Origin: Streptomyces fructofermentans
GTDB lineage: Bacteria; Actinomycetota; Actinomycetes; Streptomycetales; Streptomycetaceae
Reading direction: 5' to 3'
Length of the DNA: 64,000 bases
NCBI RefSeq assembly: GCF_014651055.1
Contig: NZ_BMWD01000003.1
Location: forward strand, 62,001-126,000
The notes under the pieces are model-generated. The model was not told where the DNA came from. It saw only the letters and a list, made by a program, of their open reading frames with translations, and ran no database searches. How positions within the stretch are numbered: position 1 is the stretch's first letter; each line of letters begins with the position of its first letter. Positions 27,035-34,071 of this stretch are shown piece after piece. Made by a program: the position numbers and the translations under genes.

Positions 27035-27340
27035 GCGGCGCCTGTTCTCGGAGGTGATCAGCGAGCGGATGACCAGCGCGCAGATGGCGACGGACGCACC
27101 CGTGATGGCGATGGCGAGGAGCATGGAGACCAGGACGGTGCCGACGACCAGGACCACGGCCGTCCCTCCACCGACGGGGGCGATCACGGCGCCGGGGGTG
27201 AGCTGGACAGTCGGCCGGGCCGATGTCGGCGCCGGCGTGGAGGCGGGGGCGGCCTGGATGATGGTGGTCGGCTCGACGGCGGCGGGCGGGGCGAGCTGGC
27301 CGGTGGGCTGGGGCATGGTCGGGACCTTGGGGCGGAACAT
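27032..27340 (-). CDS. SpdD-like AICE spread protein
   Basis: 102 residues: MFRPKVPTMPQPTGQLAPP, a Pro/Thr-rich stretch, then a membrane segment GTAVVLVVGTVLVSMLLAIA and a basic end (SENRRR). Matches SpdD-type proteins that, with Tra, allow plasmid spread within the recipient mycelium. AAAGGAG before the ATG. Confidence 0.82.
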   Translation of the reverse strand: MFRPKVPTMPQPTGQLAPPAAVEPTTIIQAAPASTPAPTSARPTVQLTPGAVIAPVGGGTAVVLVVGTVLVSMLLAIAITGASVAICALVIRSLITSENRRR

Positions 27341-27363
27341 GGTGGATCTCCTTTCGAGTGCTG

Positions 27364-27519
27364 CTACTTGACGGCGGTGTCGATGACGGGGGCCAGCAGG
27401 CTGTCGGCGAGGAGGTAGCCGCCGAGGAGGAGGACGGCGACGAGCCACCAGGGCGGGCGGATGAGCTTGACGCCGAGCGAGCCGACGACGATCAGGGCGA
27501 GCCAGAGCGGAACCTGCAC
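27364..27519 (-). CDS. small Spd-type membrane protein
   Basis: 51 residues, VQVPLWLALIVVGSLGVKLI then PPWWLVAVLLLGGYLLADSLL: two hydrophobic segments. The GTG start has GAGGAG 7 nt upstream. Lies between SpdD-like and the zinc-finger transfer protein; probable intramycelial spread component. Confidence 0.78.
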   Translation of the reverse strand: MQVPLWLALIVVGSLGVKLIRPPWWLVAVLLLGGYLLADSLLAPVIDTAVK

Positions 27520-27529
27520 GGGTGTCTCC

Positions 27530-27721
27530 TCAGCGGGCGGGGCAGCGGTGGGTGCGGGCGGCGAGCTGGGCGGCGGTCTGGCTGGAGTAGTCGGCGGACC
27601 AGCCGCAGTGGTCGTTGGTGCACACGGCGGCGTGCTTGGTGTGGCCGTGGCGGTCGCGGTGGGTGCCGATCTGCACGGGGCCGATCCGCATCAGGGAGTG
27701 GAAGTTGTCACGGGCAGGCAT
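27530..27721 (-). CDS. AICE mobile element transfer protein (small Cys/His-rich)
   Basis: 63 residues: FHSLMRIGPVQIGTHRDRHG, then KHAAVCTNDHCGWSADY and a terminal HRCPAR. The C-x4-C pair plus His/Cys suggest a small zinc site. Recognised as the family annotated as mobile element transfer protein in AICEs. GAGGAG before the ATG. Confidence 0.82.
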   Translation of the reverse strand: MPARDNFHSLMRIGPVQIGTHRDRHGHTKHAAVCTNDHCGWSADYSSQTAAQLAARTHRCPAR

Positions 27722-27739
27722 GGCGGTTCTCCTCTCAGG

Positions 27740-28414
27740 TCAGGCCAGTTGGGCGGCGATGGCGTCGGCGAGCTGGGGCGGGACGCCGAGGCGTGCGCGC
27801 AGGGTCTCGGTGTCGATCGGGGATCCGGTGCGGGTGTGGTGGTCGGCGGCGAGCTTGCGGGCGTGGTCGACCAGCGCGGCCGGGACAGGCGGAGGCGGTG
27901 AAGCCGGGGCAGCGGGGGCGAGCGCCGGGGTGTCCTCGACCGCGGGGAGAGGAGCCGGTTCGGGCTCCGGGGCGGGGGCGGATTCCTGCTCCACTTCCGG
28001 CGCCGGAACCGGTGATGCGGGTGCCGGCCGAAGGGGCTCGGGATCCTCGGACGGGTGGGAGTGGGCGAGGAGGGTGCCGCCGAGGAAGGCGAGCGCGGGC
28101 CATCCGGCGATGCCGAATTGCAGCCAGGCCGGGGGATGAGCGAGGTCGAGGAACCCGGCGGTGGCGACGTTCGCGCCGAGCGAGGCCACCAGGGCGATGA
28201 GGAACCAGCACCAGGCCAGCCGCGACGGACCGTCCGAGCGGAGCCGACGCCAGGCAGCGACGAGGAGCAGGTCGACGCTGATCGGGTAGGCCCAGGCCTT
28301 CCAGCCGTCCTGCCCGGCGGCATCGGCCAGGTCGTGGAGATGGGCGAAGGACAGGGCACCGGCGATGACGGCCTGGACGAGGACGGCGTCGACGCGGAAC
28401 GCAGGGCGAGCCAT
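27740..28414 (-). CDS. DUF2637-type SpdB-like membrane protein
   Basis: 224 residues. Four hydrophobic segments in the first 125 (VLVQAVIAGALSFAHLHDLA, YPISVDLLLVAAW, AWCWFLIALVASLGANVATA, GWPALAFLGGTLLAH) form a DUF2637 domain, followed by a Pro/Ala/Glu-rich linker and a C-terminal HTH-like segment (ALVDHARKLAADHH...LRARLGVPPQLADAI). Likely a spread (SpdB) protein. Start ATG overlaps the upstream stop (ATGA). Confidence 0.82.
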   Translation of the reverse strand: MARPAFRVDAVLVQAVIAGALSFAHLHDLADAAGQDGWKAWAYPISVDLLLVAAWRRLRSDGPSRLAWCWFLIALVASLGANVATAGFLDLAHPPAWLQFGIAGWPALAFLGGTLLAHSHPSEDPEPLRPAPASPVPAPEVEQESAPAPEPEPAPLPAVEDTPALAPAAPASPPPPVPAALVDHARKLAADHHTRTGSPIDTETLRARLGVPPQLADAIAAQLA

Positions 28415-28617
28415 CACGCCCTACCGGGGAAGTCGGGGCCGCCGGCGGGGTCGTAGCCCGGCGGGAACATGCCGGGCGGCGGCTCGGGCAGCGATGCGGC
28501 CAGGCACGGGCCGATGGTGTCGATGAACGCGTCGTCGGCACCGGGCATGTCCGCGTAGAGGGCCAGTGCTCCGAGCATCAGCACGGTGCGGTGGAAGTCC
28601 TCGATGTGTTCGCACAT
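28414..28617 (-). CDS. small AICE protein, function unknown
   Basis: 67 residues (MCEHIEDFHRTVLMLGALAL... PPGMFPPGYDPAGGPDFPGRA). The ATG at 28617 has GGGAG about 10 nt upstream; further in-frame starts at 28641 and 28674 are less likely. Between traSA-like and the DUF2637 gene, overlapping the latter by 2 bases. Confidence 0.7.
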   Translation of the reverse strand: MCEHIEDFHRTVLMLGALALYADMPGADDAFIDTIGPCLAASLPEPPPGMFPPGYDPAGGPDFPGRA

Positions 28618-28696
28618 GGGGATCGGTCTCCCTTCAGGCATGGAGGGGGTAGGGACCTGGCGCGAGACGGTCACGCCGGCCGAGGAGCGGGAGGTG

Positions 28697-30052
28697 TCAG
28701 GCGGTCACGGGAGCGGTCTTGGCGAGCGGCTCGGAGGCCGGGACCAGGGACCCGACGACGGGCCGGAAGGGCGCGAGTGCGGGGACGTCCGGGGTGCGGT
28801 CGGCGTACCGGTTGCAGATGTTCACGGCTTGGCGCAGTGAGGTGTGCGGGGCGCGGATACGGGCCCAGCCGCCGGAGGAGTCGCCGGTCACGGCGATGCC
28901 GGGGGCTTCGGTGGGGATCTGGATGGCGGCGAGGACAGCGTCGGGGGCGATGTCGCCGAAGGCCATGTTGGCGGAGGATTCGTCGTTGACGCGGTGGGCG
29001 GTGCGGCCGGTGAGCTGGGCCCGCAGCATCGTGATGCCCTTGCCGAGTTCGGAGCCGAAGCGCTGCCCGCAGATCTCCAGGTAGATGCCGGCGGCACGGC
29101 CGAGCTGGGCGAGGCGGACCAGGGCGGTGATGATGCGGTCCCGGCGCTTCTCCTCGTCCTTGGACGCGAACAGGGCCAGTTCGGCGACCTCGTCCACCAG
29201 GACCACGATCGGGACCGGGCGCAGGTGGTCGGGGAGGTCCCAGATGTCCGAGGCGATCTCCGCGTCCGGGACGTTCACCGTGATCCGCTGCTCAGCCCGG
29301 ATCAGTTGGTAGACGTCTCCCATGTGAATGACGAGGGCTTCGAGGAGGTCGAGGGCGGCGTCCGGGTTGTCGGCGAGCGCGGAGAACCGGCGGGCCAGCG
29401 GAAAGAGTTCGACGCCCTGTTTGCAGTCGATGCCGACCAGCGCGACGTCCAGAGGGGCCAGCCCGACGACCAGGTTGCGCTGGAAGACGGACTTCCCGGA
29501 CTCCGTGGCCCCGAGGATCAGACCGTGCGGGACGGCTCGGTAGTCGCGGTAGTGCACGGACCCGTCCTCACGCAGGGCGACCGGGACGCGCATCGGCGCC
29601 GGATCGGTCCTGGCAGGCATGTGAACCCGCTTGAGGACGTCGTAGCCCGTCATCCGCACCTCGACCACACCCGAGCGCAGCTCACGTGAGGTCACGCCGT
29701 ACATGGCGAAGGAGTGGCGCAGCCGGTCCGTGGCGGCTGAGACGTCGAAAGCGTCCTGTCCGGGGCGGAGTTTGAGACGGAGGACCAGGCCGGTCCTGGT
29801 GGGGCGCAGACGCAGGATGCGCGGGGCGCGGGACTCCGGAACGGGCCGGTTGGCGATGCGGGCGAGGGCCAGGCGCCAGCGCGAGGGCGGGACGGTCAGC
29901 CTGCACGCGTCCATCACCGAGGTGTAGTTGACCAGCACCCGCCCGATGGCGAAGGCGGCGCCGAAGGCCAGCCAGTACCAGGCGGGGCGCCGCCACCGCA
30001 GGATCACTGCGGCAGCGACGACCAGCACCAGCGCGACGGTTAAGACCTTCAT
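28697..30052 (-). CDS. traSA: TraSA-like FtsK/SpoIIIE DNA translocase
   Basis: A 451-residue conjugative translocase. Two N-terminal membrane segments (LTVALVLVVAAAVIL and YWLAFGAAFAIGRVLVNY), a linker, then the FtsK motor with Walker A GATESGKS (181-188) and Walker B PIVVLVDEVAEL (about 272-283). It moves double-stranded DNA between mycelia as a hexamer, as known for Tra of pSAM2-like elements. Starts 2 bp after the SCO3933-family gene; its ATG is at 30052. Confidence 0.93.
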   Translation of the reverse strand: MKVLTVALVLVVAAAVILRWRRPAWYWLAFGAAFAIGRVLVNYTSVMDACRLTVPPSRWRLALARIANRPVPESRAPRILRLRPTRTGLVLRLKLRPGQDAFDVSAATDRLRHSFAMYGVTSRELRSGVVEVRMTGYDVLKRVHMPARTDPAPMRVPVALREDGSVHYRDYRAVPHGLILGATESGKSVFQRNLVVGLAPLDVALVGIDCKQGVELFPLARRFSALADNPDAALDLLEALVIHMGDVYQLIRAEQRITVNVPDAEIASDIWDLPDHLRPVPIVVLVDEVAELALFASKDEEKRRDRIITALVRLAQLGRAAGIYLEICGQRFGSELGKGITMLRAQLTGRTAHRVNDESSANMAFGDIAPDAVLAAIQIPTEAPGIAVTGDSSGGWARIRAPHTSLRQAVNICNRYADRTPDVPALAPFRPVVGSLVPASEPLAKTAPVTA

Positions 30053-30054
30053 GA

Positions 30055-30408
30055 TCAGGCCGCCTTGGACGCCGAGCCAGCGGCGGCGACCGAGGTGACG
30101 GCGACCGCGCGGAAGGCGATCCCGTGCCGCTTCTGGCCGTTGAACTCGTTCTCCCACGCCGAGGCGACCAGGCCCGTCAGCGCGACGGGAGTGCCCATGG
30201 CCAGGTCCTCGGAGACGCCCGGCGCCGGAACGGTGAGCTTGAGGATCTCCACCTCGTCCGGCGTGGAGAACATGACCTCCACCGTCATCAGGGTGACGCC
30301 GTCCTTGTCGAGGGCGATCTCACCGGTTCGGCGGTCCTTGACCTTCGGCTGCGGAGCCTTGGCGACCATCACGGTCGCGTTCGTGGTGTCGACGGGAATC
30401 TGACGCAC
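30055..30408 (-). CDS. SCO3933-family regulatory protein
   Basis: 117 residues: IPVDTTNATVMVAKAPQPKV, KDRRTGEIALDKDGVTLMTV, and WENEFNGQKRHGIAFRAVAV near the end. I recognise the SCO3933 family found at the head of AICE transfer operons. GTG start with GAGGAG about 10 nt upstream. It is the first gene after the operator/promoter region 30409-30547; small beta-rich protein, possibly DNA-associated. Confidence 0.82.
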   Translation of the reverse strand: MRQIPVDTTNATVMVAKAPQPKVKDRRTGEIALDKDGVTLMTVEVMFSTPDEVEILKLTVPAPGVSEDLAMGTPVALTGLVASAWENEFNGQKRHGIAFRAVAVTSVAAAGSASKAA

Positions 30409-30420
30409 AGCGATTCACTC

Positions 30421-30499
30421 CTCTATAGAGGCTGGACTCCGTCACTCATGTACATGAGTGACATGAAGAAGAGTGCATGACTCCTATGCATGAGTCAAC
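30421..30499 (-). promoter_or_regulatory. KorSA-type operators and promoter of the transfer/replication operon
   Basis: Site 1: GTCACTCATGT and ACATGAGTGAC (30441-30462) make a perfect 22-bp palindrome. Site 2: TGACTCCTATGCATGAGTCA (30478-30497), a dyad with the same CATGAGT half, 36 bp away centre to centre. A -35-like TTGACT on the minus strand lies in site 2. A short perfect palindrome CTCTATAGAG (30421-30430) precedes the Shine-Dalgarno. Confidence 0.85.
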
Positions 30500-30547
30500 C
30501 CGCCGCGATGAAGAACTCGCGACGGGCTGTGGGGAGTTGAGGACGCG

Positions 30548-31327
30548 TCAGTCGACGGCTGGGATTCGATACTCGAAAACGAACTGGTCAGCGGCCATGA
30601 GCGTGTCGCAGACCTCGACCACGCGGCCCTCGGTCGTACGGGCCTCACGGATCAGGTGGATGACCGGGGCGCCGGGGCTGAGAGCCAGCTCCGAGGACTC
30701 CGCCTTTGAGGCCGGCCGCCCTTGCAGGGTCTCGACGAACTCCTCGAACTCGTGCCCGTGGTCTTCGAGTCGGGCGTAGATGCCGCCACCGCCGGGGTTC
30801 TCGGCGAACAGCTCGGGAATGTCCTTCACAACGTCCCACGGGAGATACGACGTCGCCGTCTCGACGGGCGTGCCGTTGCGGAAGTAGAGCCGTCGCCGGG
30901 CGAGCACCTGAGTGCCGGCGGGGACGCCCAACCGCTCCGCGGCATCCTCCGGGGCCTCCATTGGGCCGATGTAGAGGACGCTCACCTTGGCCGTGGCGCC
31001 GGACTGCGCGGACTCGGCGAGATAGGCGGCCTTGCCACCCTGCCGGAGGGAGCGCCGGAAGCGGTCGGAGGACCGATGGCGCACCGGCGGTCGGTCCTTC
31101 ACGATCGAGCCCTTGCCGTGCCGTGTCTCGACCAGCCCGCTCGCACGCACCTCGACCATGGCCTTACGGATCGTGCCGCCTGACACGCCATAGCGGTCGA
31201 CCAGCTCGGACTCACTGGGCACCATGTCGCCTGGCGCCAGGACACCGGCCCGGATCTGCTGCACGATTTCGTCGGCGATCTGTACGTAGCGAGGTACGGA
31301 CCGCTCACCTCCTACTGCTGTTCCCAT
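30548..31327 (-). CDS. korSA: KorSA-like GntR-family repressor
   Basis: A 259-residue GntR/HutC regulator. wHTH RYVQIADEIVQQIRAGVLAPGDMVPSESELVDRYGVSGGTIRKAMVEVRA (about 13-62), then a UTRA effector domain (about 95-255; VLARRRLYFRNGTPVETATSY). Represses AICE transfer and replication genes through the palindromes at 30441-30497 and in the korSA/Nudix gap. Only 30 bp separate it from the divergent Nudix gene. Confidence 0.9.
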   Translation of the reverse strand: MGTAVGGERSVPRYVQIADEIVQQIRAGVLAPGDMVPSESELVDRYGVSGGTIRKAMVEVRASGLVETRHGKGSIVKDRPPVRHRSSDRFRRSLRQGGKAAYLAESAQSGATAKVSVLYIGPMEAPEDAAERLGVPAGTQVLARRRLYFRNGTPVETATSYLPWDVVKDIPELFAENPGGGGIYARLEDHGHEFEEFVETLQGRPASKAESSELALSPGAPVIHLIREARTTEGRVVEVCDTLMAADQFVFEYRIPAVD

Positions 31328-31340
31328 AGTCCTTCTCTTC

Positions 31341-31366
31341 CTCCTATGCTCCTGCACATGAGTAAC
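31341..31366. promoter_or_regulatory. KorSA half-operator in the korSA/Nudix gap
   Basis: CTCCTATGCTCCTGCACATGAGTAAC (written as CTCCTATGCTCC then TGCACATGAGTAAC): the right half repeats ACATGAGTxAC of operator site 1. TATGCT (31345-31350) can be a -10 giving a leaderless Nudix mRNA from ATG 31358. Confidence 0.55.
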
Positions 31367-31816
31367 AGTGCCCAGGAAGGCGAGTCAACGCCGCTCCACT
31401 CCGTGTCCGTGGCCGGAGTGGTCATCGGCGAGGACGGCCGACTCCTGGCGATCCGCCGCGCGGACAACGGCACTTGGGAACTTCCCGGCGGCGTACTCGA
31501 ACTCGACGAGACCCCCGAGGCCGGCGTGGCCCGCGAGGTCTTCGAGGAGACGGGCATTCACGTCGAGGTGGACCAGCTCACCGGGGTCTACAAGAACACC
31601 ACCCGGGGCATCGTCGCCCTGGTCTTCCGCTGCAAGCCCTCCGGGGGCACGGAACGCACGTCCAGCGAATCAACCGCGGTCGACTGGCTCACGCCCGAAG
31701 AGATCAGCGAGCGCATGGCCGAGGTCTTCGCGATCCGACTCCTGGACGCCTTGGACGGCAACGGGCCTCACGTGCGGAGCCACGACGGTAGGCGTCTGCT
31801 CTCAGAGCACGCGTGA
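31358..31816 (+). CDS. Nudix hydrolase, Pif-like
   Basis: 152 residues. Perfect Nudix box at about 45-67 (G-x5-E-x7-REV-x-EE-x-G-I within GGVLELDETPEAGVAREVFE). Hydrolyses a nucleoside-diphosphate-linked compound. In pSAM2 the Nudix protein Pif blocks redundant transfer between donors; the position next to korSA supports the same role. No Shine-Dalgarno is visible; ATG at 31346 is an alternative start. Confidence 0.88.
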   Translation: MSNSAQEGESTPLHSVSVAGVVIGEDGRLLAIRRADNGTWELPGGVLELDETPEAGVAREVFEETGIHVEVDQLTGVYKNTTRGIVALVFRCKPSGGTERTSSESTAVDWLTPEEISERMAEVFAIRLLDALDGNGPHVRSHDGRRLLSEHA

Positions 31817-32124
31817 AGAACAGCCTGCCGGTGACGAACGAGGGCGACATCGACCTCTGCCTCTTCATCGAACCGTATTGCGAGGACTACTGGATGAAGC
31901 CGGGGGAGGCGCTCACGGTCCGTTCTGAGGTGGAGGGGATCGACGTCTGGTTCGACACCTCTATCTCGAAGGGCTGCGTCACTGTGTGGCTCTACGAGGA
32001 TGGTGATCCGCACAAGATCGTGGGCGACTACGCAGTCCTCGATGCGAGCGGCAATCACCTGGAGTCTGGACATCAGAGGCCCCGCGGCCAGCGCTGGTCG
32101 GCGGCTGGGCCCATCATCGACTGA
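31813..32124 (+). CDS. small conserved protein, paralogue of the 38.06-kb gene
   Basis: 103 residues, start GTG overlapping the Nudix stop (GTGA). Shares with the chromosomal protein at 38059 the patterns EPxxEDxWxKPGExLxVRS and DAxGxxxExGHQRP. All-beta look, acidic. Unknown function; the duplicated family and the coupling to Pif make an immunity or signalling role possible but unproven. Confidence 0.8.
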   Translation: MKNSLPVTNEGDIDLCLFIEPYCEDYWMKPGEALTVRSEVEGIDVWFDTSISKGCVTVWLYEDGDPHKIVGDYAVLDASGNHLESGHQRPRGQRWSAAGPIID

Positions 32125-32645
32125 CGCTGAAGCCGTTGCGGGGTAGCCCCTAGGCGCACCGTCAGGCACCAGTTGGGCCGGCCTTGAGGCTTCAAGGGAT
32201 AGAACTTTCTCTACTTCATCAAGCCCCGGCTGCGCTCCGCTCCGCCGGGCGGGCTCCCGGCTCCGCTCGGGGCGCCGCTCCTGCCTTCGGCCCGCTCCGC
32301 CCCGGCTGCGCCGACGCCCGCCCACAGGTGGATAGGCCCGGAGGTCATGAGTCGAGAACCCGACGTTCATGGCCCACGGTCACGACGATGCCTCCGGCGG
32401 GGGATCGGCCGGCACCGGGATGGAGGGGGCGCCGTCCCCGGCCGCGGGCACATCGTGGCGAGCGTGGTGGGCTCCCATCCCGTCCACCGTCGACCCAGGC
32501 AGAGCCGAGCAGTCGCGGCCCAGGGCGTCAAGGTCGTTCGTACAGTGGCGCGCTCCACCTTGACGCCCTGAACCACGCCCGCTCCACGGTGTGTGGGTCG
32601 ACGGCGGACGGGATGGGAGCTGGGGTAGGTGCGTGGTTGAGCTGG
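32125..32645. other. 521-bp non-coding part of AICE with a long inverted repeat
   Basis: GC-rich CTCCGCTCC-type repeats (32225-32320) and the 14-bp inverted repeat listed separately. No coding sequence I trust. Candidate place for a cis-acting transfer or single-strand origin site. Confidence 0.5.
32521..32570. repeat. 14-bp perfect inverted repeat with 22-nt loop
   Basis: CAGGGCGTCAAGGT (32521-32534) and ACCTTGACGCCCTG (32557-32570). It lies in the non-coding part of the AICE between the Nudix operon and the zinc-ribbon gene. Confidence 0.85.
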
Positions 32646-33134
32646 TCAGGCGAGGGACGCCCGGATCCGATCGATGGCGCGCAGAACCTCATCTCTGTTC
32701 TTCGCGCTCTTGATCCAGGTTGGTAGCCGCGCGACGAGCGTCATCTTTTTTACTTGCGCATCCCATGGGGCTCGCTCACGCAACGGTGCCTGTACGAACT
32801 TCCGGATCAGTTCCAGGTGTTCCGGGTTGTAGGCCCACAGCCAGCCGTGTCGCACCTCTGTCTGCAACCACAACGGCAGACCAAAGTAAGGATCTGTCGC
32901 TTCGCCTCGCCCTCGGAAGAGGCGGAACCCTCCCCCAGCAGCCTCTCGTGACAGACCGCACGCCCTACAGACGAGACGGCGGCGCGCGAACACGGAAGGA
33001 ACCTCGTCCTCAGCCGCCGACGCCACCGGGGCAACGTGCGCAATCCCAGCGCACTTCGGACAGCTCACGAGCACATGATCAATGAAGTGGTACTTCGTGT
33101 GCCGGGCATCTCGGAACCGCTGTGGCGAGAGCAT
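32646..33134 (-). CDS. zinc-ribbon protein of unknown function
   Basis: 162 residues starting MLSPQRFRDARHTKYHFIDH. CPKC (about 26-29) and CRAC (about 55-58) form a four-Cys zinc ribbon; the rest (FGLPLWLQTEVRHGWLWAYN, then helices) has no family I can name. Start ATG 33134; an upstream extension to 33230 is unlikely. Common AICE accessory from memory. Confidence 0.75.
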   Translation of the reverse strand: MLSPQRFRDARHTKYHFIDHVLVSCPKCAGIAHVAPVASAAEDEVPSVFARRRLVCRACGLSREAAGGGFRLFRGRGEATDPYFGLPLWLQTEVRHGWLWAYNPEHLELIRKFVQAPLRERAPWDAQVKKMTLVARLPTWIKSAKNRDEVLRAIDRIRASLA

Positions 33135-33292
33135 GACGCCAGTATGCGATCCCCCTGCCTGATCATGCTCATGCACGGAAGAACCGTGCCCCTTCCGTGC
33201 CCGATCAGGCAGGGAATCGCGGGGAACCACGGTCGCTCGCAGCGAGCGGGGAAGGAGGGAGCCCCCGACCGATTCGCCCGGTCAGGGGCCAT

Positions 33293-33592
33293 TCACCTGC
33301 GGTGGGTGTGGGATTTGAACCCACGGTGACTCGCGCCACGACGGTTTTCAAGACCGTGTACAGGACACGGCTTGCCGACGCAGCCCCCACGCCCTGAACC
33401 GAACATCCCGAACCTGCCGACGCCGATGGACACCACGGTCGACAGAATTGACAGCACGCCGGCGAAGGTCACGTCACCGCCTCTGTTTGCCAACGACACC
33501 AGGAACGCGATCGCCACGAGGGTCGCGCCGGTCACGGCAAGCAAGACTGCCACCTCGGACCACCACATCGGCCGTGTCGGTTGAGTCGTCAT
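33293..33592 (-). CDS. small two-TM membrane protein (C-terminus overlaps tRNA-like gene)
   Basis: 99 residues: MTTQPTRPMWWSEVAVLLAV and a second hydrophobic stretch (VTFAGVLSILSTVVSIGV). The last 30 codons run through the tRNA-Ser-like gene, so either the stop is fortuitous or the genes truly overlap. No family recognised. Confidence 0.5.
   Translation of the reverse strand: MTTQPTRPMWWSEVAVLLAVTGATLVAIAFLVSLANRGGDVTFAGVLSILSTVVSIGVGRFGMFGSGRGGCVGKPCPVHGLENRRGASHRGFKSHTHRR
33300..33391 (-). tRNA. tRNA-Ser(UGA)-like gene on AICE
   Basis: On the minus strand: anticodon stem ACGGT/ACCGT with loop CTTGAAA (anticodon TGA), long variable arm GTGGC-GCGA-GTCAC, T-arm GTGGG-TTCAAAT-CCCAC. The acceptor has a 5-bp GTGGG/CCCAC core with mismatches at positions 1 and 7. 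The D region is 27 nt, longer than usual, and can form a competing CCGTGT/ACACGG hairpin. May be a working tRNA or a degenerate one. Confidence 0.65.
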
Positions 33593-33763
33593 GGCGCAGT
33601 TGTATCTGACGCCTTCTCTGCCGTATAGCAGCGAGGTACAGCAACCATCGCGACCGGACCCAACCGTCAACAGTCCCGCGTGACCGTCTGACCAGCCGAG
33701 CAGACCTCAGCGGCCGTCCCGCCCATAGTTCGGCAGCCAGGAGGCGCGGCGCAGTCTGGGTCA

Positions 33764-33977
33764 TGTCACTTGGTAGACGTGTGGGCACTGGTACGCCCGC
33801 AGTCTGGACTGGACTCCTGCCTCCGCCCCGCTCAACCCGACCGGCACCCTTGCAATGCTCAAAGCATGCAGCCAGTTGATGCCGGAGGAGCGGTACGTCG
33901 TGACCGAGGGCTCCACGCTTGTCCCCACCTTCCGGGTCAAGGTCTTGGGGTGGCGAACGGTCAACCCCCTCGGCTGA
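33764..33977 (+). pseudogene. possible frameshifted small gene
   Basis: Frame 1 opens with ATG at 33764 (MSLGRRVGTGTPAVWTGLLP); the overlapping frame continues as NPTGTLAMLKACSQLMPEER then YVVTEGSTLVPTFRVKVLGW to a TGA at 33977. The second piece reads like genuine protein (ATG at 33855 would give 40 residues). One frameshift near 33815-33850 would join them. Speculative. Confidence 0.35.
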
Positions 33978-33997
33978 CCTGAGATTCCTCAAAACGA

Positions 33998-34026
33998 TTC
34001 CCTCGGTGGCAAGTCTCGGATATAAG
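33998..34026 (+). promoter_or_regulatory. promoter candidate of HEPN gene
   Basis: TTCCCT, 17 bp, TATAAG, 46 bp upstream of the ATG. The -10 is unusually A/T-rich for this genome. Confidence 0.45.
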
Positions 34027-34071
34027 TGACTTGTCGTACCCGCCAGCCGCAGACGAATCAACGGAGCGCCA

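Larger units (their letters stand above)
33593..34071. other. 479-bp gap upstream of the HEPN gene
   Basis: Contains a possible decayed small gene (33764-33977) and the promoter candidate of the HEPN gene. No other gene seen. Confidence 0.5.

Noticed and set aside
32184..32726. Plus-strand frame in the AICE between the Nudix operon and the zinc-ribbon gene
   Set aside because: Passes through CTCCGCTCC repeats and the 14-bp inverted repeat; no Shine-Dalgarno and no conserved-looking segment.
33300..33391. Selenocysteine tRNA, because of the long D region and variable arm
   Set aside because: The anticodon is TGA in the DNA (reads UCA), not TCA, and the acceptor is not extended to 8 bp.
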